6,339 bases of DNA from Caldiserica bacterium UBA646 (GTDB lineage: Bacteria > Caldisericota > Caldisericia > Caldisericales > Caldisericaceae): the NCBI GenBank assembly GCA_002299965.1, contig DBOM01000015.1, forward strand, positions 1-6,339, written 5' to 3'. Position numbers and translations under genes: made by a program. Positions within the stretch are counted from its first letter, which is position 1; every line of letters begins with the position of its first letter. Shown here piece after piece: positions 1 through 5,719 of this stretch. The notes below the pieces were generated by a model, which was not told where the DNA came from, made no database searches, and was given only the letters and a program-made list of their open reading frames with translations.

Positions 1-29
1 TGGCAATATGCAAGGATAATCTTGAATGA

Positions 30-239
30 TTGGTATATCATGAGGAGAAGGAATATTTATGCCGTTCGTTTTTAACAGCTTCTGATTTACTTTTGTGGGA
101 TGAGCCCTTGAATTACATCGATTTAATTACCAGAGAGCAGTTGGAAGATGTCATTTTGCAATATAAACCTACCTTATTGTTTGTCGAACATGATAGGCAT
201 TTTATAGATAGAATTGCAACAAAAATAGTGTATTTATAA
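30..239 (+). pseudogene. ABC-F ATPase (Vga/Lsa/Msr-like), decayed C-terminal remnant
   Basis: The open stretch encodes the C-terminal end of the second nucleotide-binding domain of an ABC-F protein. Walker B and the following loop read LLLWDEPLNYID (about residues 20-31 of the 69-residue stretch), and the switch-histidine region reads LLFVEHDRHF (residues 49-58). The form DEPLN-Y-ID, rather than the housekeeping DEPTNHLD, is typical of ribosome-protection ABC-F proteins of the Vga/Lsa/Msr group. Intact members have about 480-560 residues. Here the reading frame is closed by TGA at 27-29. The expected signature motif survives only in another frame, as I-S-stop-G-E at 35-49, where TGA could be a mutated GGA. 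The segment between it and Walker B is also shorter than usual. I infer a dead gene with a nonsense change plus frameshift or deletion. The rest lies upstream of the window, so sequencing error cannot be excluded. The TTG at 30 is not a credible start. Confidence 0.75.
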
Positions 240-275
240 AAACAAAGCAGGAAATAGTGAAATACATCTTTGTTT
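240..275 (+). terminator. A/T-rich inverted repeat after the ABC-F remnant, possible relic terminator
   Basis: AAACAAAG at 240-247 is exactly complementary to CTTTGTTT at 268-275, with a 20-nt loop. It starts at the nucleotide after the stop codon and is followed by the T-rich GTCTTTAAT. The stem is only 8 bp, has two G-C pairs, and the loop is long, so a working intrinsic terminator is uncertain. The rest of 276-323 shows nothing I recognise. Confidence 0.25.
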
Positions 276-323
276 GTCTTTAATAGAGATGAAATCGATT
301 TTGTGGGCATTTGTTATTTTTGC

Positions 324-352
324 TATTCATAAAATAAAAAATGCGTTATAAT
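324..352 (+). promoter_or_regulatory. Probable promoter for the hydrolase / winged-helix pair
   Basis: A perfect -10 hexamer TATAAT lies at 347-352. The best-placed -35 candidate, TATTCA at 324-329, has a 17-nt spacer but matches TTGACA at only 3 of 6 positions. Transcription would start near 359, leaving a leader of about 30 nt to the ATG at 389. The -10 is convincing and the -35 is weak. Confidence 0.45.
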
Positions 353-375
353 ATTTGAAGAGAAAGAAAAATGTT

Positions 376-380
376 GGAGG
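376..380 (+). promoter_or_regulatory. Shine-Dalgarno site that sets the start at 389
   Basis: GGAGG lies 8 nt before the ATG at 389. It sits inside the reading frame that would begin at the upstream ATG (371), and that upstream ATG has no such site in front of it. The downstream ATG is therefore the better start. Confidence 0.7.
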
Positions 381-388
381 GCTGGAGT

Positions 389-904
389 ATGAAAAAAGCA
401 CTTCTTATTGTGGATATGCTGAATGATTTTGTGGAAGACGGAGGGGCGCTCAAGGTGGAAGGCGCAAAAGAAATTGCCCCTTTCATTAATGATTTACGTG
501 TGGAATTTAAGAAAAATGGATTTCCTGTCATATATATTTGTGATTCACATTTGGAGAATGATCCAGAATTTGAATTATGGCCTCCCCATTGTGTTGAAGG
601 CACAAAAGGCGCGGAAATTATTGGGGAGCTAAAGCCTGATGCAAATGACTATGTAATTAAGAAGAAGAGTTATTCTGGTTTTTATGGCACTACTCTTCAT
701 ACTTTATTGAAAATACTTGAAGTAGATACTCTTTATATTACGGGGGTAGCGATGAATATATGTGTTCATTATACGGTAGCAGACGGAGTGATGCGCGGAT
801 ATAAAATTGTTGTTCCAGTTAAATGCGTAGCAGGGCTTACAAAAGAAGATGAAGAGTATATGAAAAAGCAGTTTAGAGATGTTTTTAAAATAAAGCTTGT
901 ATAA
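389..904 (+). CDS. Isochorismatase-family cysteine hydrolase (nicotinamidase-like)
   Basis: A 171-residue cytoplasmic hydrolase of the isochorismatase/nicotinamidase fold, close to the usual 170-210 residues. Numbered from the ATG at 389, the catalytic triad is visible: Asp9 in LLIVDMLNDF, Lys92 in the K-x-x-YSGFYGT stretch, and Cys125 in GVAMNIC, which also carries the family's cis-peptide position (Val120-Ala121). Asp52, His54 and His67 (D-S-H and WPPHCVEGT) match the metal-binding residues of nicotinamidases. Family members release ammonia from nicotinamide (NAD salvage) or hydrolyse other small amides. The D-x-H...W-P-x-H-C-V-x-G-T pattern favours nicotinamidase, but substrate cannot be fixed from sequence, so I give no pncA symbol. 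An ATG at 371 would add MLEGWS, but GGAGG at 376-380 points to 389. It is followed 10 nt later by the winged-helix gene, probably in one transcript. Confidence 0.9.
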   Translation: MKKALLIVDMLNDFVEDGGALKVEGAKEIAPFINDLRVEFKKNGFPVIYICDSHLENDPEFELWPPHCVEGTKGAEIIGELKPDANDYVIKKKSYSGFYGTTLHTLLKILEVDTLYITGVAMNICVHYTVADGVMRGYKIVVPVKCVAGLTKEDEEYMKKQFRDVFKIKLV

Positions 905-910
905 GGAGGT
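903..910 (+). promoter_or_regulatory. Strong Shine-Dalgarno overlapping the upstream stop codon
   Basis: AAGGAGGT is a perfect match to the 16S anti-Shine-Dalgarno, 4 nt (5 nt from GGAGG) before the ATG at 915. Its first two A residues are the end of the hydrolase stop codon TAA (902-904). This favours 915 over the in-frame ATG at 897, and suggests translational coupling of the two genes. Confidence 0.8.
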
Positions 911-914
911 ATTT

Positions 915-1550
915 ATGAAAAGCAAAGAAGGGATTTTGAAGATGGTTAAAAAGGCAGGCAAGGAGGGCGTGAGTGTTTTTGCACTTGCTGGAACAAAGAG
1001 TACGAGAAATGCAAATTATATTTTAACAAAACAATTTTTAGAAGATCTTCTAAACGAGGGGAAAGTTGAGAAAAATAGTAGCGGCAAATTTATTGTTTCT
1101 GGCATCATGAAGAATAGAAGAACATCCGATTATGTGACACGGGACGAAGTGGAAAAAATTACAAAGAAGATTTATAAGGGTATTGTAGATTTAAATGAAA
1201 AAGCAGACAGAGTTTTTGAATACATAGATGAAGTGTTTTTGAATATGCGAAGGGATAGATCTAGCAGTTTTCCTGCAGAGAAAGATATGCTTATTGCGTA
1301 TGATAATATCAATATGAATGAAGGTATGGATGATCTTGTCCTGGCATCTAGCTTTAAGAAGGAATTAAAAAAGATGGGATTTTTATTTACGGATAAAGAT
1401 TTGGATGCAAAGCTTTCAGAAATGAATAAAAGAAAAATTATACGCTTTTGTGTGGCAAGCAGTTCTAAAAAATTAAAAGACAAGAAAAAAGGAATTAGCA
1501 CTGGGAAGAAAGGCAAATTGCCATATATAACGTGGCTTAAACGGGATTGA
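915..1550 (+). CDS. Unrecognised basic protein, winged-helix-like N-terminus
   Basis: A protein of 211 residues that I cannot assign to a named family. Residues about 4-62 look like a winged helix: a helix (EGILKMVKKAG), a short turn-rich segment, a helix (NYILTKQFLEDLLNEG) and a hairpin wing (KVEKNSSGKFIVSG). Residues about 74-115 are charged and helical. Residues about 120-185 may form a second helical/winged unit, including ELKKMGFLFTDKDLDAKLSEM followed by the KRKIIRFCVASS strand. The tail (from about 186) is very lysine-rich (KKLKDKKK, then TGKKGK). No signal peptide or membrane segment is seen. Nucleic-acid binding is my inference from the fold pattern and the charge. The gene begins 10 nt after the hydrolase stop and is likely coupled to it, so regulation of that gene is conceivable but unproven. 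An in-frame ATG at 897 would overlap the hydrolase by 8 nt, but the Shine-Dalgarno fits 915. Confidence 0.75.
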   Translation: MKSKEGILKMVKKAGKEGVSVFALAGTKSTRNANYILTKQFLEDLLNEGKVEKNSSGKFIVSGIMKNRRTSDYVTRDEVEKITKKIYKGIVDLNEKADRVFEYIDEVFLNMRRDRSSSFPAEKDMLIAYDNINMNEGMDDLVLASSFKKELKKMGFLFTDKDLDAKLSEMNKRKIIRFCVASSSKKLKDKKKGISTGKKGKLPYITWLKRD

Positions 1551-1627
1551 CTTTTTACACTAACTCATCAAAAATAAAGTAAGCTTAATGACCGATTTTT
1601 TAGCATTTAAGGGGCTACTACCATTGG

Positions 1628-1658
1628 TTGCAATTTAACAAAGTTTTTGTAATATAAT
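1628..1658 (+). promoter_or_regulatory. Promoter adjoining the FRG gene start, possible leaderless transcript
   Basis: TTGCAA at 1628-1633 is followed by TAATAT at 1650-1655 (16-nt spacer) and the overlapping perfect TATAAT at 1653-1658 (19-nt spacer). Using the first -10, transcription would begin at 1662, the A of the ATG. Using the second, it would begin near 1665, just inside the gene. No Shine-Dalgarno is present between the promoter and the ATG. The remaining intergenic sequence from 1551 holds no clear terminator. Confidence 0.5.
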
Positions 1659-1661
1659 TAT

Positions 1662-2453
1662 ATGAATGAACATGTGATACACTCCTGGCAGGAGATTATG
1701 GAAGTTTTATACAATCAATCAAGGACGCTTAAGAGCATCGGACGTTTTCGGTCGGATTATGTGTATAGAGGCCTTTCAGACAAAGAATATGCTTTAGATA
1801 CCGTGCTTATGAGATTAGGCGGGGAATATTGGCAGTTAGAATCTCATCTTATAAAGAATTTCATCAAATATAGCGGGATAGATTTTTCTAAGCATTCTAT
1901 TTTGACATGGTTTTCTGTTGCAAGGCATCACGGTCTTCCCACGCGTCTTTTAGATTGGACATATTCACCGCTTGTTGCAATGCATTTTGCAACTCAGGAG
2001 ATTGATAAGTATGATAGAGATGGCGTAATTTGGTGTGTTGATTATATAAAAATGCATGAATTACTTCCAGACCGATTTAAAAAACTACTCAAAGAAGAAA
2101 ATGCAGATATTTTTACTACGGAGATGCTTCAGAAAATTTATCCTGCAATGGAAGATTTGTTGAAAGCTGATAAAAGTTTTGCTTTGTTTTTTGAGCCTCC
2201 GTCAATGGACCAGCGTATTATCAACCAGTTTGCGCTGCATTCAATTACGGCTTCTGCAAAATTGCGTATGGGAGACGTGATTAACGAACATCCGGAGATT
2301 TATAAAAAAATAATCGTACCTAAAGAAATAAAATGGGAAATAAGGGATAAACTTGATCAGTCAAATATTCAAGAAAGAGTTCTGTTTCCCGGGCTTGACG
2401 GCCTCAGTATGTGGCTCACTCGTTATTATCAGTCCAAAAATCGTCCGTTATAG
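1662..2453 (+). CDS. FRG-domain protein
   Basis: A 263-residue soluble protein with one FRG domain over about residues 5-115. The name-giving Phe-Arg-Gly motif is Tyr35-Arg36-Gly37 here, a common variant. It is followed by the conserved Glu60 region and the diagnostic block at residues 87-110, ARHHGLPTRLLDW then TYSPLVAMHFA. The C-terminal half (116-263) is alpha-helical in character and I recognise no second domain. The biochemical activity of FRG domains is not settled. They occur in prophages and accessory or defence-type loci, so a conflict role is possible, but nothing adjacent proves it. The start at 1662 keeps the typical opening (IHSWQEIMEVL), yet it has no Shine-Dalgarno. An in-frame ATG at 1698 has GGAG only 3 nt upstream, too close to be convincing. 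The gene stands alone between the winged-helix gene (111 nt away) and the convergent MBL gene (69 nt away). Confidence 0.85.
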   Translation: MNEHVIHSWQEIMEVLYNQSRTLKSIGRFRSDYVYRGLSDKEYALDTVLMRLGGEYWQLESHLIKNFIKYSGIDFSKHSILTWFSVARHHGLPTRLLDWTYSPLVAMHFATQEIDKYDRDGVIWCVDYIKMHELLPDRFKKLLKEENADIFTTEMLQKIYPAMEDLLKADKSFALFFEPPSMDQRIINQFALHSITASAKLRMGDVINEHPEIYKKIIVPKEIKWEIRDKLDQSNIQERVLFPGLDGLSMWLTRYYQSKNRPL

Positions 2454-2522
2454 AAATAAGATTTTTAACTGTTTTATTGAAAACTTAGGTGCATTATGGT
2501 TGAATGTACGGTTTATAAACAA

Positions 2523-3182
2523 TTATTGCAAGAATAGATTAAACATTTTTTCTTCCCTAATTGTGCTGTTTCCCATGTGTCCGGGGAGAATAATAAAATC
2601 ATTAGGGAGTATCAGGATTTTTTCTTTAATTGAATTTATCATTGCATTAAATGCATTTTTGTACTCTCTTGCTATACCTACTGTTCCGGCGAATAGCGTG
2701 TCTCCTGTGAATATAAATCCATTGCCTACAAGCGAGATACTTCCCTTAGTATGTCCCGGTGTATATGCTATCGTAAGAGAACAATCACCAAAATTAATTG
2801 TTTCTTTATCTTTTACTTCTCTATCGCAATCAGGCGAAGTAATATTCAAACCAAATTGTTTTGAACCATTTTTTTCAGGGGAAGTAAGTTTTTCCCTGTC
2901 TTCTTTATGCACTAATATTTTTGCATCAGGAAAAGATTTTTTTAAAATACTGTTTCCGCCGATGTGGTCGAAGTGTCCGTGCGTGTCGATAATAAAACAA
3001 AGTTTTCCGTTAAGCAATTTTATGAAATCTACGAGCTCGTTTTTTTCTCCTTCTTTTAGTGTGCCTGGGTCAATCACTATAATATCATTGTTGTTTTTTA
3101 CTACGTAACAATTTGTTTCAAGTGGCCCAAATGTAAATTTATTTATAACTGTTTTGTTAATTTCTAATTTTTTATTTAGCAT
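2523..3182 (-). CDS. MBL-fold metallohydrolase (glyoxalase II / GloB-like)
   Basis: A cytoplasmic 219-residue zinc hydrolase of the metallo-beta-lactamase superfamily, full length for the short GloB/YcbL-like group. The N-terminus FTFGPLETNCYVV is typical of that group. The two-metal site is complete: T67-H-G-H-F-D-H73 (His68, His70, Asp72, His73), His144 in TPGHTKGS, Asp161 in FTGDTLF, and His202 in LPGHM. These residues bind two Zn/Fe ions. Group members cleave thioesters such as S-lactoylglutathione, or have unknown substrates. The separate C-terminal glutathione-binding helices of true glyoxalase II are absent. The usual G-R-T-D after the Asp161 loop is replaced by GIARE (169-173), so the substrate may differ. 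The ATG at 3182 has no Shine-Dalgarno and a minus-strand TATAAT ends 6 nt before it, suggesting a leaderless mRNA. It is transcribed divergently from the kinase gene. Confidence 0.88.
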   Translation of the reverse strand: MLNKKLEINKTVINKFTFGPLETNCYVVKNNNDIIVIDPGTLKEGEKNELVDFIKLLNGKLCFIIDTHGHFDHIGGNSILKKSFPDAKILVHKEDREKLTSPEKNGSKQFGLNITSPDCDREVKDKETINFGDCSLTIAYTPGHTKGSISLVGNGFIFTGDTLFAGTVGIAREYKNAFNAMINSIKEKILILPNDFIILPGHMGNSTIREEKMFNLFLQ

Positions 3183-3196
3183 AGTATAATTATACT
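3183..3196. promoter_or_regulatory. Palindromic bidirectional -10 between MBL and kinase genes
   Basis: AGTATAATTATACT is a perfect 14-bp palindrome. It holds TATAAT on the + strand (3185-3190) and TATAAT on the - strand (3194-3189). The + strand copy would start the kinase mRNA near 3197, leaving a leader of about 39 nt. The - strand copy is followed by exactly 6 nt and then the A of the MBL ATG. The -35 elements are weak both ways: TTCTAA at 3162-3167 on the + strand, and no good match on the - strand. It could also serve as a binding site for a dimeric regulator. Confidence 0.55.
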
Positions 3197-3216
3197 GAAA
3201 AATAAAAAATCGCTAT

Positions 3217-3224
3217 AAGGAGGT
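3217..3224 (+). promoter_or_regulatory. Shine-Dalgarno for the kinase GTG start
   Basis: AAGGAGGT is a perfect anti-Shine-Dalgarno match 11 nt before the GTG at 3236 (12 nt from GGAGG). That spacing is long, but a stop codon (TAA, 3227-3229) closes the frame upstream and no standard start lies closer. GTG at 3236 is therefore the best choice. Confidence 0.65.
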
Positions 3225-3235
3225 TTTAAAATTTC

Positions 3236-5005
3236 GTGGCAAATATTTATTACCTCTCCAAATTAGGAGTATTTGGTATTTATATATCTCTTACAGTAGG
3301 GCTTTCCGTAATTGTAACAGTTGGGTTTATTCTTACCCAGACACCTGTTATAAGAGTTCTATTCAATCTGGAAGATTCTTTGCGAAAGCAGATTATATTG
3401 GGTGTTTTCTTTGGCGGTGTTTCTATTTTGGGAACTTTTCTTGGGACTGATGTAAATGGTGCAATAGCGAATATAAGAGATGTAGGCGCTATAAGCGGAG
3501 GCCTTTTCGGAGGGCCATTTGTAGGCCTTATCGCAGGCCTTATAGGAGGCGTACATAGATTTTCTTTAGGTGGATTTACTGCTGCTCCTTGTGCTCTTGC
3601 AACAATATTAAATGGTACAATCGCAGGTATTTTGTATACAACAAAGCGAGGTAAAGTTTTTTCCATTCTTCCTGGTGCTGTATTTACAGCAATTGCAGAA
3701 GTAGTACATATGGGGCTTGTTCTTCTTATGTCAAGGCCTTTCCCAGAGGCGCTTTCTTTAGTAAAGACAATATCCGGGCCAATGATTTTAGCTAATCCTT
3801 TTGGCGTTGCTTTATTTCTTCTTGTAATTCAAGTCTCGATGAGAGAGAGGGAAAAAGTCAGTGCGATTACAGCAGAAAAGGTGCTTAAAATAACAGAGAA
3901 AACGCTCCCCATTCTAAGTAGGGGTTTGTCTGAAGATACTGCAGATGCAGCTGTGCGCATTATTCTTAAGAATACAAATCTTGATGCCGTTGCGATTACC
4001 GATACGGATAAAATACTTGCTTTTTCTGGTGCAGGAGAAGACCATCATAAAGTAGGTCTTCCGTTTAGAACGTCTTCAACAATGGAAGCGATTAAAACTG
4101 GCAAAACAATGCTTTTAAAGAATGAAAACGAAGTTGGGTGCGATTTTAAAAATTGTCCTATTTCTTCAGGTATTGTTGTGCCACTGAAAAAGACTGACGG
4201 AGAAGTTTTTGGTACTTTGAAATTATACAGAGTCGAAAGGAATGCAGTAACCTTACTAGATGAAGAACTTGCTAAAGGACTGGCTGCAATCCTTGTCACG
4301 CAGATTGAACTTAACGAGATAGAGAAAGAGAAAGAATTAAGAACACGCTCACAGTTGAAAGCTTTACAGGCACGCATAAACCCGCATTTTTTATTCAACA
4401 CTTTAAATACGATTGGATATATTGTCAGAAATGATCCTGAGAAAGGAAGAAATCTTATATATCACTTAAGCTTTATTTTGAGAGAGACACTTGATAGAAA
4501 ATCAAATTTTGTAGAATTGTCTGATGAGATACGGCTTGTGCGTTCATATCTGGAAATTGAAAAAGAACGTTTTGGAGATAAACTTACTACCGAGTTTAAT
4601 ATAACCCCTGAGGCACTTAAAATAAAAATCCCTTCTCTTATCGTGCAGCCGATTGTAGAAAATGCTGTGAAACATGGTTTTTCCTCTTTTGTGAAAAAAC
4701 TTAAAATTACTATATCTGCTTATACGAGGCTCAATATGTTATACATTGTTATTGAAGATACAGGCAAAGGGATTTCAAAGGATAAAATCGATGAAATAAT
4801 TCAGTATGACGCTGACGAATCAATTGGAATAAGAAATGTTCTTGATCGGATGAAAAATCTCTACGGAAAGAATTATCAATTCAAGATTCGAAGTTCTCCT
4901 GGTAAAGGCACAAAGGTTATTATTGGCATACCAGTGGAAGGAGTGAAAAAATGGTTGTTCGAACAATTGTCGTTGACGACGAAAAGCCCGCAAGGGAAGA
5001 AATAA
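3236..5005 (+). CDS. LytS/BtsS-type membrane sensor histidine kinase
   Basis: A 589-residue sensor kinase. Residues 1-200 form a 5TM-5TMR_LYT membrane sensor with about six visible hydrophobic segments (near 12-34, 53-71, 84-104, 115-134, 143-166, 180-200). It carries the family core N79-x-R81-x3-GAISGGLFGGP, HRFSLGGFTA and PCALAT. A GAF domain follows (about 215-355), with a C302-x4-C307 pair, then a short coiled linker. The His_kinase domain has the phosphoacceptor His384 in NPHFLFNTLN. The ATPase domain shows N476 (VENAVKHGF), D508-TGKG and the SIGIRNVLDRM box. In E. coli BtsS, a high-affinity pyruvate receptor, residues recalled as Arg72, Arg99, Cys110 and Ser113 bind pyruvate. The matching positions here are Arg81, Arg108, Cys119 and Ala122. 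It should phosphorylate the overlapping LytTR regulator, and with cstA downstream, pyruvate or a related carbon signal is the likely input. The last 25 or so residues extend past the ATPase domain and overlap the regulator gene. Confidence 0.93.
   Translation: MANIYYLSKLGVFGIYISLTVGLSVIVTVGFILTQTPVIRVLFNLEDSLRKQIILGVFFGGVSILGTFLGTDVNGAIANIRDVGAISGGLFGGPFVGLIAGLIGGVHRFSLGGFTAAPCALATILNGTIAGILYTTKRGKVFSILPGAVFTAIAEVVHMGLVLLMSRPFPEALSLVKTISGPMILANPFGVALFLLVIQVSMREREKVSAITAEKVLKITEKTLPILSRGLSEDTADAAVRIILKNTNLDAVAITDTDKILAFSGAGEDHHKVGLPFRTSSTMEAIKTGKTMLLKNENEVGCDFKNCPISSGIVVPLKKTDGEVFGTLKLYRVERNAVTLLDEELAKGLAAILVTQIELNEIEKEKELRTRSQLKALQARINPHFLFNTLNTIGYIVRNDPEKGRNLIYHLSFILRETLDRKSNFVELSDEIRLVRSYLEIEKERFGDKLTTEFNITPEALKIKIPSLIVQPIVENAVKHGFSSFVKKLKITISAYTRLNMLYIVIEDTGKGISKDKIDEIIQYDADESIGIRNVLDRMKNLYGKNYQFKIRSSPGKGTKVIIGIPVEGVKKWLFEQLSLTTKSPQGKK
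4938..4943 (+). promoter_or_regulatory. Shine-Dalgarno for the response regulator, inside the kinase gene
   Basis: AAGGAG lies 7 nt before the ATG at 4951, within the kinase coding sequence. It fixes the regulator start, so the 55-nt gene overlap is real rather than a start-site artefact. Confidence 0.75.
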
Positions 5006-5667
5006 AAATTTTTTTAGAGCATTTCAAAGATTTTGAGGTTGTTGACGAGTGCGATAATGCGTTTGATGCACTCAATGCAATATTATCGAAAGTTCCTGAC
5101 GTTGTATTTTTTGATATTGATATGCCAGGGTTTAATGGCATACAACTTGCAGAAACACTTCAAAATGTGAAAGATGCTCCTCTTCTTGTTTTTATTACAG
5201 CTTATTCCGGTTATGCAGTAAAAGCATTCGAGCTAAATGCGCTTGATTACATTGTAAAACCAATCGAAGAAAAACGGTTTGTTTGTATGATAAATAGAAT
5301 AAGGGATAAGATGAAAGACAAGAAAAAACCTTCTTTAGATTTTATTATCGGGGAAATAAAAAATGAGCTTTTTCTTCTGAAACCCCGGGATATTCTTTAT
5401 CTTTATTCGAAAAAAGAAAAGATTTTTGCAAAAACAGATGAACATGATATGCATTGCAAGAATCTTACACTTCAAGTGGGAGAAGATAAACTTAAAAAGG
5501 ACGATTTTTTTAGAGTGCATAAGGGTTATTTAATTAATATGAATAGGGTGAAGAAAATTATCCCATGGTTTAAAGGCAAATACCTAATCGAAATGGATAA
5601 CGGTGATAGAATTCCTCTATCATCTCACAGGGAGAAGGAATTCCGAGGAAAAATTTTCCGCAGTTAA
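4951..5667 (+). CDS. LytTR-family response regulator (LytR/BtsR-like)
   Basis: A 238-residue cytoplasmic transcription factor and partner of the kinase. The receiver domain (about 3-120) has the acidic pair Asp9-Asp10, the phosphoacceptor Asp55 (FFDIDMPGFNG), Thr83 (FITAYSGYA) and Lys103 (DYIVKPIEE). A LytTR DNA-binding domain follows (about 130-236), with LKPRDILYLYSKKEK, the FFRVHKGYLINMNRV core and the closing IPLSSHREKEF. Domains of this type bind pairs of short direct repeats about two helical turns apart, usually as activators. Such a pair (13 of 16 bases identical, 21 bp apart) lies immediately after this gene, in front of the cstA promoter, making cstA the probable target. The start lies 55 nt inside the kinase gene in a different frame, with its own Shine-Dalgarno, so tight co-production is expected. 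BtsR-like function is inferred from the gene order. Confidence 0.93.
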   Translation: MVVRTIVVDDEKPAREEIKIFLEHFKDFEVVDECDNAFDALNAILSKVPDVVFFDIDMPGFNGIQLAETLQNVKDAPLLVFITAYSGYAVKAFELNALDYIVKPIEEKRFVCMINRIRDKMKDKKKPSLDFIIGEIKNELFLLKPRDILYLYSKKEKIFAKTDEHDMHCKNLTLQVGEDKLKKDDFFRVHKGYLINMNRVKKIIPWFKGKYLIEMDNGDRIPLSSHREKEFRGKIFRS

Positions 5668-5673
5668 CTTTGT

Positions 5674-5710
5674 TTTTTCTGCTCTTACGTATTATTTTTC
5701 TGCACTTGTG
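5674..5710 (+). promoter_or_regulatory. Direct repeats, putative LytTR operator of cstA
   Basis: TTTTTCTGCTCTTACG at 5674-5689 is repeated as TTTTTCTGCACTTGTG at 5695-5710. The two share 13 of 16 bases with a period of 21 bp, two turns of the helix. The second copy ends 9 bp before the -35 box at 5720. Period and placement match the way LytTR regulators bind activated promoters. I did not match a published LytTR consensus exactly, so the link to the neighbouring regulator is inference. Confidence 0.55.
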
Positions 5711-5719
5711 GCAAAATTA

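Noticed and set aside
371..388. Upstream ATG as the start of the hydrolase
   Set aside because: The added residues MLEGWS are encoded by the Shine-Dalgarno region of the ATG at 389, and family members start directly before the first strand (KKALLIVD).
1551..1627. Hairpin or small RNA after the winged-helix gene
   Set aside because: Weak pairing of CTTAATG with CATTTAAG includes mismatches and lacks a stable stem. Nothing else is recognisable there.
2454..2522. Shared terminator between the convergent FRG and MBL genes
   Set aside because: Only imperfect A/T pairing (around AAGATTTTT and GAAAACTT) is visible, with no GC-rich stem followed by a T run in either direction.
2353..3108. Long + strand open frame (251 codons) antisense to the MBL gene
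   Set aside because: It is rich in Ser, Phe, Ile and Leu without any recognisable motif, overlaps the end of the FRG gene, and lies opposite a gene with a complete metal-binding motif set. It is the complementary-strand shadow.
3280..3666. Minus-strand open frame opposite the kinase membrane domain
   Set aside because: Pro/Thr/Ile-rich shadow of the Gly-rich transmembrane segment, with no domain. Shorter minus-strand frames at 4045-4401, 1172-1516, 704-961 and 346-603 are rejected for the same reason.
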